Shown here: piece after piece, positions 1-12,379 of the stretch
Layout of the letters: each line of letters opens with the position of its first letter
Position numbering within the stretch: position 1 is the stretch's first letter
NCBI GenBank assembly: GCA_013400975.1
Contig: WBMZ01003360.1
Coordinates: 1 to 64,000, forward strand
Reading direction: 5' to 3'
DNA: 64,000 bases
Source of the DNA: Atrichornis clamosus
Taxonomy: Eukaryota > Chordata > Aves > Passeriformes > Menuridae
Notes under the pieces: generated by a model
Database searches by the model: none
Seen by the model: the letters and a program-made list of their open reading frames with translations, nothing else
Told to the model about the DNA's origin: nothing
Position numbers and translations under genes: made by a program

Positions 1-170
1 CGGCGGCGGCGGCGGAGGCGGGGAAAGCAGGCGGGGGCGATCCCGCCGCTCCCCGCCGGGGCGGGCATCCCGCGGGCGGACCCTGGGCCAGCGGAACACC
101 TGTGCCGGTCAGGGGCCACAGCCTAAACTGCTGCTACCTACCCCTACACTCCCGGCTCCAAAACAGGGGC
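1..170. promoter_or_regulatory. CpG island edge, probable promoter or first-exon region
   Basis: The first ~100 bases are extremely GC- and CpG-rich, while the sequence after about 180 is AT-rich and nearly free of CpG. The island opens with five CGG units (1-15) and carries GC-box (Sp1-type) cores near 16-24 and 58-65. In birds, such islands usually mark the promoter or 5' exon of a broadly expressed or developmental gene. The window cuts the island, so its left part and the direction of transcription cannot be seen. No convincing GTRAGT donor follows on the plus strand within 200 bases. The boundary at ~170 is approximate. Confidence 0.7.
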
Positions 171-3100
171 TCGCGTTTTTTAGTATGAGCTTCTCCGTAT
201 CGCCATAAAATTTTCGTGCAGAATTTGTTTCACCAGCCTGCTTGGAGAGGCGTAGGAAAGCTATAGGGAGACTATAAAAAGAAGCTACACGTGGTGTTTC
301 AAAGGGTTAATCCTAAAGCGCCTGTAACTGAGTCAGTCTTTATGGAAGCATGTGTAACTCGGGGAACTAAGAGTTTACTTATTGTGAGATGAGCAGCCCT
401 ACCAAAGGTCGGGTAGCAGAGGGCAGAGGCTTAGCAAAAGCAGTAGGAGTCACAGTAGGTGATTTTTTTGCCTATGTGTTCATGGTTTATGGCGAGCGGC
501 AGCTTAAGGACTGCCAAACCCAAGTGTCACCTCCCACAGCCTATTTAATAGCCGTCAACAAGCAGTTCTCCATTATTTCGCTCATTCCCTTTTTTAATCC
601 TTTTTATACTCTGTCACAACATCCTGTGGTACTAAGTGCCATAATTTCATTATATATTTGTGAAAAAATGCTTTCTTTTACCACAGGTTTCACTTAGTGC
701 TCCCTAGTGTTTTTATTTTGAAAAATGGAGCATTCTTCCCCATTTTCTTCATCCCTGTTAATGCTCATAATTTCACAAAGTTTTTCCAGCCCTTTGCTCA
801 CTGATGGGGCTTTGGTCATGCGGTTTTCCTTTTTACAGATGCCATTTTTTATCACTGAACAGCCACATCCTGCTACTCTGAATCTTTACCATCTTCCTTC
901 AGAAATGGAATGACAAGACCTACATGGTTGAGGTATATTCAAGCAATAGCATTAATTGCTCGTTCAATTTCTGTCTTGATTCCTCTCATAAATATTCACA
1001 AATATAATTGGGGGTTTTTGAATGTCACTGAGCTAAGTTTCCTTAGAATTGTTGCTGTTCCACCACAATCCCTTTTCTAATTGGTGATGGTATAAATAAA
1101 TAGCACTCATGTGCTGTACACACTCATATGAGGCCAGTTAGGGTTATGTTTATTTTGTGTACTCACCTATAATTTATCAACATTGAATTTCATCTGGCAT
1201 TTCATTACTGTTTCACCAATCTCTTGAGATCTCCCACAATCATCTGCATTTTTGATCATCCTGAAAATTCAGTGGTGCCTTCCAGGTTGCCAGTATGCCT
1301 TTGCAGCATTATGCCATCACTGACTTTGAGGGGTCCTAAGTACTCTCCTTGCTTTGCAAAGCTGTATTCCTAGCCCATATATTTTAACCCTTAACGAAAT
1401 TCAGGAAACCCTTCTTGCCTATTCTACGACAGTTTAGCTTCATTAAAAGGTTATGAGGAAGGACCTTTTTCAAGAATGTTCCCAAATCCACTTATCACTG
1501 GCATCATTTGTACCTTTCATGCTTGCTGATCCTTCAGAGAGTTTCACTGGCATGTGTAACACCAGATTTCTGTCTACAAACAATGTGTTTGCTGTTTTGA
1601 TCCCAGAGTCTGTAACTCCAGAATTGTTTATAGTAAGTTGCTGAAGTTACACATCCTTATCTAAGTAGTCTTAAGACCATAGGGCTAAATAGTTCTAGGA
1701 CTAAATGGGTGGGTTTATGTGTTTATGGTGTAGACCCTTAGTTCTGTTAATTATCAGGCAACTTTGAAAAATTGAATTACAAAGTTTCTTCCCCTCACAT
1801 GATAGTGTAACCACAGATATTGCATATGTTCAATAGCAGTGCATTAAGGTAGATTTTTGTTGTTATGTCATCATTAATTTTGGACAAAAGAAACAGGGTC
1901 ATTTACACTATAGCATGAAAGCTATACTCAAGAAATCTAGCCATTAGTCCCTGGAGGGATTCTAATTATGTGGCTTGGGAGTAAGACACTGGAGGAGCTC
2001 TCTATATTTCCCCACACTTTTCCTGGCACCTCAATTAGGAACAGCTCCATTTGGTGAGAATGTTCACCTTCCCGTGGTGAGGTCCCTTTGAATTCCCTGT
2101 CTGGCCTTGAATTTTCTGTTGCCCATAGCCCTCTTTATGAGAAATTAAACTCAGTGTCTGGATATTGTGTACAGGAAACAAATGCTATTTTCTGTAGGAG
2201 TCATTATCTGGAAATAGAGGTGTAAATGAGATATCAGTAAACATTAGTAAAACACTCATCCATTCCTTCTTAAATTCCCCTAAATTGCAATCAGAGAAAT
2301 ACTGTTAAACAGTAGATGTCGTGAACCTCAATCAAGCATAGTTTTACTAATTTTCTTGAACCTGATAATGCTGCTCCCTTTTAAAATTACTGCTACTTTT
2401 CAGTCTTCTAGTAAATGTTCGGAAGAATGTTCAGAGTATGAAAAATAGTACAAAGGTTTTCCATTCCCAGTAGGATTCAAATGGAATTTTAAGTGGACTG
2501 ACCACAGCTTTTATTTCTGCATAATGATTTGACATAAGGAACTAATTCACAGAAGTATTTGAAGAGTAACCTTTTGTACAGCTGTTTTTCCAAAGAGTGG
2601 ATTAAAATACATTTATACAATTTTACTTCAAACATGATCTTGGTAATAGTAGAAGTGGATCCATTAGTACAAGCAAAATTCACTAAAGGTGATCATTGCA
2701 CAGCATTTCATTAAAAATATGATTGTTTAATAATTAAATGGTATATACAGCAAATATGCACCATTACAATACTGGAGCCTTAGTAATACAGTACTGCAAT
2801 TTTGTTAATCTTTCACACCAAGGAACCATAAATTCAAGGAAGCATCAGTAATGAAAAGGATGTACTGTAGGGCTTCTTGCTTTGGAAGTGATTTATTTGG
2901 CACCAGTATTATATAAATTATGATGTGTAAAACTGTAGTTAGGATTTTGTGAGTCAACTTAATTCAGAAAGCCAAATGAAGTCATGATGCTAGTTCAGGT
3001 ATTGATTACAGCCATCCAGAAATTAATCTGAGTTACTGCCTAAACAAATAAGAATGCAAATTTTCAGAAATAGGCTTGTAGTTACCATGGAGAAAAAAAC

Positions 3101-4240
3101 GCTACTGTCATTTTTAAATAAGCGAGATCAACCTGACTAACACTTTATACTTACGTCTAATGGATCTTCCATTCAAGTTATTGACAGATTTATTACATGC
3201 CTAATTTGAAAAAAAAGAGGATGTAGAAAACAATAATTCATTCTATTACACTTCAGAATATTTTTTCTCTAATCATAAAATGTGATATGAAACAATATCT
3301 TACAGATTTTAAGTCCTACTCTTAATACTTTGGACAAGAAGAAATTTAAATAGAGGCCCATAGAGTAAATCTAGAATTTGAAAGTAAGTATCAATTGATC
3401 TTATGGTTAAGATCTATTGTAATAAGTAGGTGTCACTGCATGAGAACAGTCTTGCTAAGGATACTTCCTAAGGTGTCCAGTGCAGCCCAGCAACTGAAGC
3501 AACTGTTGGCTTCAAGTTAGCGCCTAGATAAAAACCTGATGCTGGATCTAGAGAATGTTTAGGTGTATGGTAGCAAAAGGGAGGGTTGGATGCTTCAGAG
3601 TGGAGTGTGTACGGGTGAGGGGTGATTAGGTACCCTTTTCAGACTGTAATCCTTCTGTGAAGCTGGGAGCTAAGCCATGTCTTGCAAACTGTCTTTTAAA
3701 CAAGTGAAGGGCCACTTACATGCCAGGCATCATATGCCTCCTTCAAACTAAAGAGATTAAAACATTCTCTCCACTTCTTAATGAAAACAGTCGTGGTCAC
3801 CAAATGGCAGCTTGCTTTCTGGTGGTGATGCTCTCTCCTTCTCATGTTGGAGCTGTGACAGTGCACAGCCAGAGACCGTCTGGGTCAAAGTGGTCATGTC
3901 TGGTTCCCCACCACACTGGAAAACTCACTTTTTTGCTCCTGTCTCCAGCATTGCTTTTTTATTTCACATTCAGTAACCACTGACCAGACCCAGAAACTAT
4001 CTGTGAAATGGAGAACTCCAGTCTGGGCTTTCCCTAACCATGAAATTTAGGAAAAGCTGAATTACCAGGCTTCAGAAATTTTCTGATGCCTCAGTCCAAT
4101 CAGACTGAGACATGGTATATATGCATTACACTGCCTATTATGGACAAACTTATTTTGGTTTTGGATATTGTGAAGATACACCTCCAGTTGTACTAAATCT
4201 GGAAAAAAAAAAAAGGAGAATCTTGGTAATAAGATATCTA
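171..4240. other. Non-coding stretch, no gene seen
   Basis: AT-rich single-copy-looking DNA. The open frames here are at most 87 codons and none has recognisable protein content, codon bias or paired splice sites. I recognise no repeat family between 300 and 4240. It is compatible with the 5' part of a first intron or with intergenic DNA. Confidence 0.6.
272..293 (+). promoter_or_regulatory. TATA-like box followed by an E-box beside the CpG island
   Basis: A TATAAAAA sequence at 273-280 is followed after seven bases by CACGTG at 288-293. They lie ~100 bases downstream of the CpG-island edge. This could be a core-promoter fragment for plus-strand transcription starting near 305. Both motifs are short and can occur by chance in AT-rich DNA, so the call is tentative. 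Confidence 0.2.
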
Positions 4241-4332
4241 GAATTAGATATTTGTGTTGGAAGGGACCTTTAAAGGCATCTACTCCAACCCTTCTGCAAT
4301 GAGCAGAGACATCTTCAACTAGATCTGGTTGA
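4241..4332 (-). mobile_element. CR1 LINE 3' tail fragment
   Basis: The segment reads as the reverse complement of the last ~90 bases of avian CR1. It has the typical order: a degenerate octamer end, the TTGGAAGGGACCT block (from about 4256), a 'catct..tccaaccc' block and 'gagcagagacatc'. It is old and diverged, with the octamer tail almost unrecognisable. It ends in the 'ctagatctggttg' block, where CR1 copies are commonly truncated. No coding sequence remains. Confidence 0.75.
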
Positions 4333-5639
4333 AGATATGGGTGTGTCAGGATATTTACACATGTAAGAGTTAGACAAGGGTTTGTTTGGGGCAAGACAGT
4401 CCTAGATTTCAGAAGCCTAAATCCTACCTGCAATCTAATTCAGACACTTTCTTGATGGCCAGTAATACATTCAGAAACATTATTTCTTGGTTCTACTCAG
4501 TCTTTCCTCAGCAGCTGTGTATTTTTCACCACCAGTGCTATCCTAACATGCATCTGCAGAATTTTCCTACTCAGTATAAGTGCTACCTGTCAGGGAACAC
4601 AGCACCCTCATTGCAATGGTTCTTTTCATTCATCAGTCTGTTTTTTAAGAAATCCTTTTCTCCTATGAACTTCCTATCCAGCCGAATCTGTCCTCTATAA
4701 AGACATCTTAATCACACAACTTCTACTCTCTCTCCTTCTCTGAAAAGAGCCTTTGATAACTTTTGTTCTTTCAAAGATATATTCTAGCCTCCCTGGTGGT
4801 TATTGATATAGACCTGTTATTGATAAACGTCTTTAAAAATGGAGGTTCTTAAGAATGGCTCTATGAAGAAAAACCTGCCAGAATATGTCCTATTAATTCA
4901 TAGCACTCTTCAGGGATGTACTTGTCTTTACCATACGCAGTGACAGAAAGACAAAATAAGGAGGAATAATTTCTTATCACACTTATATAAACTGCATTAT
5001 CTCTTGAATGTTTCCATGCATACATTATTTCCGAATTAAAACATGCAGTAAATTTTAAGCTCACTGTCTTGGAATTCCCCCATTTTCTCCAATGTTTGAT
5101 ATACTTATAAAAATATAAAGTAAGATGCTTTCCAAAAGAAATCTGATCATTAAGAATCAAGGTAACAATGGAAATTTGCTAAAAATTACTGAGTATGAAT
5201 CTACATATACTTATTGATGTTTGTTGAAAACAACTGTTATATCAAAGATGATTTGTGTCAGAAAGTGCTTGAAATCAGAATGAAATAGTGAAGTCTCTTG
5301 GAGCGCGAGTAGGGCAAGGAACCCAAATAAACAAAGGAGTAGATTTGAGGATCATAAAAATATGTAATATTATGAAAAACACATATCAGGATTTTCAGGG
5401 AGGACATACAGATACTATTTTCCTCAGACTGCAGAGGACATCTCACTGCTAAACCAGAGTGCTCAAACCTTTTCGTGCTCATAGCTGTTGGGAACCAGTG
5501 TTGGGTAATGTCATGGATGTTTCCCCTGTCACCAGTTTGCAAGCATAGAAAATGAGGAGTGGCAGCCTCAAACATGGAGAAGTAGCATTAGTAAACAACA
5601 GTGCACGTGATCTCCAATGTCTTCATGTTGGCATTTCAA

Positions 5640-5830
5640 ACTCATTTTTATCACCATATCTCTACCCTTCCTACTATCTCCTCTCTATTCTGTTCTTCTC
5701 CCTTACTTCTCGTGCTAGATTTTTAAGGCCACTTACTCCTCTTTCTTGTCTTGTCCTGACATTACTTTCTTCCTGTACATATTATCTAGTCAAAGTCTGT
5801 CTTCCTCTTAACTTCTGCTGACTATACTTT
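5640..5830 (+). repeat. Pyrimidine-rich low-complexity tract
   Basis: Roughly 190 bases consist mostly of C and T (cttcctactatctcctctc and similar) without a regular period. It could act as a poorly positioned polypyrimidine tract, but no exon follows it. Confidence 0.45.
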
Positions 5831-7367
5831 CTTTTTTTTAAACTAAGGGGATTCACTTAACTCTCTTACTTTCTTAGGAACACACATTTTCTAAAAGTAC
5901 TTCCATAATTTCTGAAATCTAAAAAGAGATATGCATCTTACCTTTCGAGTGGTTAACCTGTACCTCTCGTGTAAGTAACAGGAAATAATAAATTGAAGCT
6001 ATATCACAGAAACAGTGAACAGTGGAATTCAGTAAATGCACCATCACAGATGGGTATAACTGGAACAAAATATCTTTTTTTCCAAAAGAGAGTGCAGCTT
6101 CTAATTTGTATGTCAGATTACATCTAAGGTTTTCATTTCTTTCAAATATCAGTATTTTTGCAAATTGTCTACATGACTTTTATTTCTTTTTGGTGAACTG
6201 CCCATACAACTGCACTGAAATTATGTAGCATAACTTTTGGTATATTAAAGTATATTTCTATCAGATTAGGAAAAAAAAGACTTATTTTAGACTAGCTCTA
6301 TTAAAATATATATTATATAGTGCAAATAAACTATACCTATAATTTTAAAAGTAAAACATCTTGAAAATGGATACATATATAATTGAGCAAAAATGAAGCT
6401 TACATACATGAATTTTAAAAATATGAAAAGATACAGTAGTTGTTTTTTTTTTAATTAGTCAGTTTAAACAAATACAATTCAGGAAAGAAGAAAAAGGCAA
6501 AAATATCTTAATGAAATTACTACAAGTACAGTACTTCATATTTTAGCTAGTCGTTAAGACTTGTCGACTATTGGCTTGATTTCCGCAAGTTCTGGACACT
6601 CTTGTCCTAACTGAAGGATGGTGGTCAGGTCTAAGTCAGTCAGACATTTTGTCTTACTAACTAAGATTAAGTTATGTATGTTTATTAGATGGAATAACTA
6701 CAGGTATTTATTTGAAATATATTTTCTATTTCGTATTTAGTAGACATGAAACTATGACCAGACCCTCATCAATAGTAGTCTATTTCAGTCTAAGAAAATT
6801 TGATTAAATATTTCATTTTTTACAAACACCACTTAGAAATAGAATAAATATCTACCAGTAAGGTAGGTACAATACTTAAAACGTTTTTTTTAATATGGAT
6901 ATACCAGGGAAAGTAAACAATGTCTCATGGCCAAAAAGAAAAAGCAGATTGTGAAAAAGTTTTGCCAATAAAAAGAAATGTAAAGTCATACTGAACATGA
7001 AATTGTTTTGTATATTATTTGTATTTTCTTGCTCGGAAAAAATAGATTTTATGAAAATTGACTAAAATATGTATCATACAGTTTTTCAATTAGCTGAAAT
7101 CATGGCAAATTTACATTTCAATATTAATTTTTTTTAAATTCCACCTTGTATTTTTGCCAATAAATGTCTCCCTAAAAGCAAAAGAAAAATAGGCCCAACA
7201 AAAATTTGAGTGACAGAACTGAACCACAGGAAAACTATATTACGCTTACCATTCAAGAAGTTTGCAGGTGATTTCTCTCTGAAGCAACACATATATAAAG
7301 AACACAAAGATGTGACTGTTTGAATCCTTATCTGATGCTTGTATCAGTAAGTTCTTGTGATGTGTGA

Positions 7368-7394
7368 AGCCACCAGTTGTGTCATCTGGTGGCT
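7368..7394. other. Perfect inverted repeat, 9-bp stem with 9-nt loop
   Basis: AGCCACCAG at 7368-7376 pairs perfectly with CTGGTGGCT at 7386-7394 around the loop TTGTGTCAT. It sits in AT-rich DNA and is unusually GC-rich for its surroundings. It is too short to be a microRNA precursor. No function can be assigned. Confidence 0.5.
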
Positions 7395-10300
7395 CACTTT
7401 GTGTAGACAGATGCTTATTTAAAAGAGGTAGGTAGGCATTGCTCAGTGTGGGAGGAGCATCGGTACTCACCAAGGGATCCTTGAAGCTCTCTTTTTTAAT
7501 ACCTCTAATCCAAGCCCATTTCAATTCTGGCTGCAAATGCACCCTCAGTACAAGAAGTTTTTCACTAATGCAATATCTTAGAGTAGTTTCAGTTGGTCAG
7601 GTAGTCACTGGAGGGTACTTGTTTACCTATTTGCAGTGAACTAATTGCTTTTAATGGAAAATCTAAACATCACTGAAGAGGCATACTGCCTACTTATGAA
7701 ATTCACTTTACTAATAAATGTTTCAAAAATTAGAATTACCATATAAAAAGTAGTGGACTGTGATCAATACCTAATGCAATATGGAGCAGCATAAGAATTG
7801 CATATGCTTTCTTTTTGAAGTATAAATCTTACTTTGTCTTCTGCACTTTATTTTCAAAGAGCCACAAAATTGTTCAGTTCATTTGAAATAATTCTCAGAA
7901 GACTCCTTGGCCCCATCTGCATTAGACTGCAAGTAAGACTACACGGTTCTCTGAAGCTGGAATAGTTTCTGTGCTCAGCATTTCAATAGAGAACAATGTT
8001 TCCTTGTACTAGCACCTATCAAGTACATTGTCTTATCTTATATAGTAGAATACATAATTGTGCAATCTGAGGAAAGTAGCTCGTATACTTCAAGCAGTAT
8101 CATAAATTTAAGTTCTGTGCAATTTCATCTTCCTTCAGAATACATAACCCTTGCTGATTTTCAAATAAGGAATTGAGTTGTGGTTCAGAGTCAGATTTTC
8201 AAGCTTTTGTATCATTTTAATCACATAGAAGCTGGAGAACAACAAAATATTTAAAATAAAATACTTATTCTAAATTTAAATAAAGTTTTATCTAAGTTTA
8301 ATTTTAAATAAATAAATGTCGATAAAATCTCCTAAGTTGACATTTGACAAGGATGGTTGGAGCTTTTGATTCTGCAGCTCATTTTTGCCCAGTCAGGTGA
8401 AACCCACCAAGCACAGTAACTCAGTCATGCTAGAATTGTTTTTGACCAGGTTTTTTGGTGACTTGAGGAGACAGATGAAGCTTCCTGACCTCTCAGCAGT
8501 CAAGCAATGTGGACATCTCCCCCTACAAAAGTTGACTAGAATCACTGTATAACTCTATTTATCTGTCTCTTTGGAGATGGAGTCTCTATCTCAGTAAAGA
8601 GAAAGTAGATATGCACACAAAAATAGCCTAAGTGCTAGCTGAAGCTTTACAGCACCATATGATTAGTTTTAAAAGCATGGAACCTGAGAAAGTGTGGTCT
8701 TGATAGACTTTGTGAACTTACCAGTGCTGTTTGAGTTTCCAGTGGTGCTGTATCATGTTTGAAGCATGAAAGGTGTTGTGTTCACAGGCTGTTGTTACAT
8801 CAGACAACTAAATGTTACAGTGCACTGTTTTATTAATGTGGACATGGCTGGAATTTTGTGGGTTTTGAATAGTGGTTCTTGGTTAGAAAACCTAATTTCC
8901 TCAAAACCTTCAAATCACCATGACATTCTCTGTGAGGAAGCTTCAAAATGAATGGTTTTTAAAAAGGGATTTTCAGTAAATTCAGTCATCTGATAGCCCA
9001 AGTAAACTGTTCACCAAGTGAGTAGATTTTACCATTAAAACTGTTAAGTTTCTTGCCCCTATTGTTTCTCCAATACCTTACTGTTTTCATAGTTGCGAAT
9101 GTTTCTGTAACTTCCAAAGCACATTTTTTCATGATCTAGGGATTATAATTTCCTCTTGGTCAACATTGTCTTCTGTTTTAAGCTATTATTCCCTCTCTAT
9201 GGTACCTGTTCTTCTGATTTACTTTGAAGAGGACAATAATAGTCCTGTGTAACCATGATTGTGTCAGACTCAGCAAACCAAACCATTCATTTTCTTTTCA
9301 AAAATTCCAACAGCCTCTTGAGACCTGTTCCTGTTTGTTCATACAGTTTCCAAATTGGCAGTTAGGTCCCTAATTCCTAGGTACCACTCTAAAGGAAAAA
9401 GCAAGGAAGAGGCAGTACAACACGATGAAAGAAAACCTCCAGGATACAACTACATCAATCAGAGGTGTATCTAGGCTGCACACAGTGTGGGAATAAACAT
9501 TGCAGCATCTTTTATACACTTTGTCACATAAATATCAAAAGCATTCTTTCAAATTTAAAAGCCATTAAGTGTTACATTGAAAAGAAGCCCGTCTCAAATG
9601 GATGGGTATTAGGTGCTTAAAGGTTTAAATTCTCCATTTTTGAGAATTCAGTTTTTAAAACTGACAGTAAAGGATTAGGCAGACTGTCTTTTTTTTGCCA
9701 CAGAAGTATACAAATCAAGAGAGAGATTGGGATGGAACCAGTAGTGCTCCATAAGCCATGTGTCAGCTGGTGGTAACATACAGAGAAAAGCAGAAAAAAA
9801 CAGCAAAGTACACCATAACAGGTAAAACTATAAGATAGTATTACAGAAACAAAAGTAGCAGAGAAAGCAAAGAGAATTAAAGTTAAAAAAAAGAAACAAA
9901 AATGCAAAGATATTTTAATAAAATTATCTTCCACAAAATAGAGAAAGTGTAAAGGACTAGCAGTGGTAAAGTCAAGGTAAAGATTTTACATATGACTAGT
10001 GAGTCCAGAGCTGAGATTCATATATTCAATAAATAAAAACTAAACAAAGTGACAAAAGGGATAAACTGAGAGGTAAGAAGGTTTCTTCATATGTGAGGAA
10101 GGAAGAGCAGAGAGTAGTTAAGAAACTAGTAAGACACTATTCAAGTGTTTTCTTTCCTGAAGGCAAGTTGTGCTTTAATGACAATCATTATAAACTGAAG
10201 ATGAGAAAACATGCACAGTTCATGCTTAATAACAAAACACAGAAGGTACGCAGCACTGTAAAAGCTGAAACAGTTTGGAAGGTGAACAATTAGAAGCTTT

Positions 10301-11978
10301 TAATTGGAAATTTTTTCTAAATACATCCAGTTGAATACACCCTGGTTAATTTGTTTATTTTTCTTCAATTTTTTCCTCACTACATGACTCCATTTCTGCT
10401 CCGTGGAACAGAGAAACTGCACTGGATTTCAAAGAAAGAAGAAAGGTAATTGTTGGTAAAATACTGTAGAATATATATGAAGATAAAATCTGTATTAAGT
10501 GTAAGTTTAGTGTTTGTACTGTGCTATCTTCTCAATGAATGTGTGACTTTCATGAAAACACAGATTTTTTCTTCATATATAATTTCATTATCTCTTCATT
10601 TAATTAAAATATAACAGTTAACGTCACATTGCAAACAGTACATTACACCCTTGCTCCCTGGATACTTATTTATTTTTACTTAGGAAAAATTCTGATAGCT
10701 ATGAATATAGCTGACTTCAATGGGATGATGGGGTAAAATATGTTACCTAGTGTATTTAGGGCATTAGCATGTCATTTAAAGAATTCTGACACTTTTGACA
10801 GAACTCCTTCAAAGCAAATCATTGTGAATCACCTCATCTATTATTGCCAACCCAGAAGATATCTTTCAAAAAAAATCAAAATCCTTCATTTCTTCTTGAG
10901 TAGGATTTCTGGCATATATTAGAACATCCAAATTGTTCCAGTAATACACTGGCTGCTCCAGAGTTTGAGTTACTGATTCAGCACCAAGAACATTAATGCG
11001 CTTTGCAACTGCCCTGGGAAAGAGGCATGGCATCGAGCCACTCCTTTCCTAGCACAGGATTCTCAAATACTGGCTACATAAAACCTATGACCACTGTATT
11101 TTTGCAGTTTCACCAACCCAGAAAGACAGAATAAGATGCCTTCAAAGGTAATGGAAATTGTATCTTTGATTTCAAAACTAAAGAGTCAAAGGAACTAGGA
11201 CTCATTCCTCATTTCTATTAGTACTTGACAAAGAGCTAGGGTTTTAAATAAAATCTATATTCAGTGCTAAAAAGTGTGAACTATTAAGAATTTCTTTTCC
11301 TCTTCTACGTAATCAGCTTGTATAATTTCCTGCGTGTATTATATTGACACTCAGAAAGATTCTGTACTTTTAGTCAGGAATTAAAAGTAGCAATCAACAT
11401 AGTTTCTCTAGCTTCTTTCTAAATTTGCTCAATTTCATGTAAGAAATCTATATGTCAAAATACATGTTTGCATTAATCTGTATGAAATATCACGTGAAAA
11501 AAAAACTACAGAAAAGCTTCAGTTATACTTTGTCTTAAGCCCAAGAAAGAGATGATGTTTCCAATATTATTAGTCATTATATTTGCTGTTACCAAAACCA
11601 GTAGATTTAATGGAAATATTTATAAAGGAAAAAGCATGTATTAACATTAAGCAATCATTTAGTAAATATTTATTAAAACTACAGATTTTGTCAACAGCTG
11701 CTGTTTAGTTGATGGAAAAATAGTAAGTGCTGTTATGGTGCATTCTGGTAGTCATCGTCGCTGAAATGGCACAGGACTTTTAGGCAAAATAGTTAACTGA
11801 AATAACTGAATAATCTCTTTCATTTTATCAGAAACTCCATGGAATGACAACTGAATTACACAAAATTAGTAGAATGTTAAGTTTCTGTCTTTCGTAAGTA
11901 TGCAGAGAACCTGAGGTTAAATGTATAATTCCAGATACTTCTTCTATGAGAAGAAAAATAGCCCAAACCTTATATCAG

Positions 11979-12091
11979 GAATGAAGGGAAGGGAAGAAAG
12001 GGTGGGAAGACGGGCTGGGAGGCCAAGTAAGAGTGAGCCAAGCAAAAGGCAGGAAGAAGAGGGAAGCAGGTCAGGGGGAAGAAAAGGAAAA
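11979..12091 (+). repeat. Purine-rich (GGAA/GA) low-complexity tract
   Basis: About 110 bases consist mainly of A and G, including GGGAAGGGAAGAAAGGGTGGG and GGAAGAAGAGGGAAGCAGG. It is an imperfect simple repeat. The 72-codon frame across it is a by-product of the lack of T. Confidence 0.6.
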
Positions 12092-12276
12092 TTCTCGGCC
12101 ATTACTTTTTCTACACTGTATCTTCCTCTTTGGCAATAAATTAATTGATTTGTATATACTTACTATTTTTTATAAATAGTCTAGCAAACCAGATTTTTAT
12201 GGTATTTTTGTATCCATGACAGGAGTCAGTTTACTTTATTTCTTATTAGTGCATTTCAAAGATCCCCACACAAATA

Positions 12277-12379
12277 AATGATAGAATGGTTTGGATGGGA
12301 AGAGACTTTAAAGATCATGTAGTTCCAACCACCCCGCCATGGGCAGGGACACCTTTCACCAGACCAAGTTGCTTAAAGT
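12277..12379 (-). mobile_element. CR1 LINE 3' tail fragment
   Basis: Reverse complement of the CR1 end. A partial octamer tail 'gatagaatggtttgg' begins near 12280. It is followed by a 'gggaagagacttta' block, 'ttccaaccaccccgccatgggcagggacacc' (the characteristic CR1 block, 12322 onward) and the 'agaccaagttgct' truncation region. It is better preserved than the copy at 4241. The insertion is non-coding and about 100 bases long. Confidence 0.88.

Larger units (their letters stand above)
4333..12276. other. Long AT-rich non-coding stretch
   Basis: No gene or clear repeat family is visible. Notable minor features are a pyrimidine-rich run at ~5640-5830, a perfect 9-bp stem hairpin at 7368-7394 and a purine-rich tract at 11979-12091. 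Open frames are at most 123 codons; the longest (4062-4433, minus) overlaps the CR1 tail and has no protein-like features. Confidence 0.6.
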
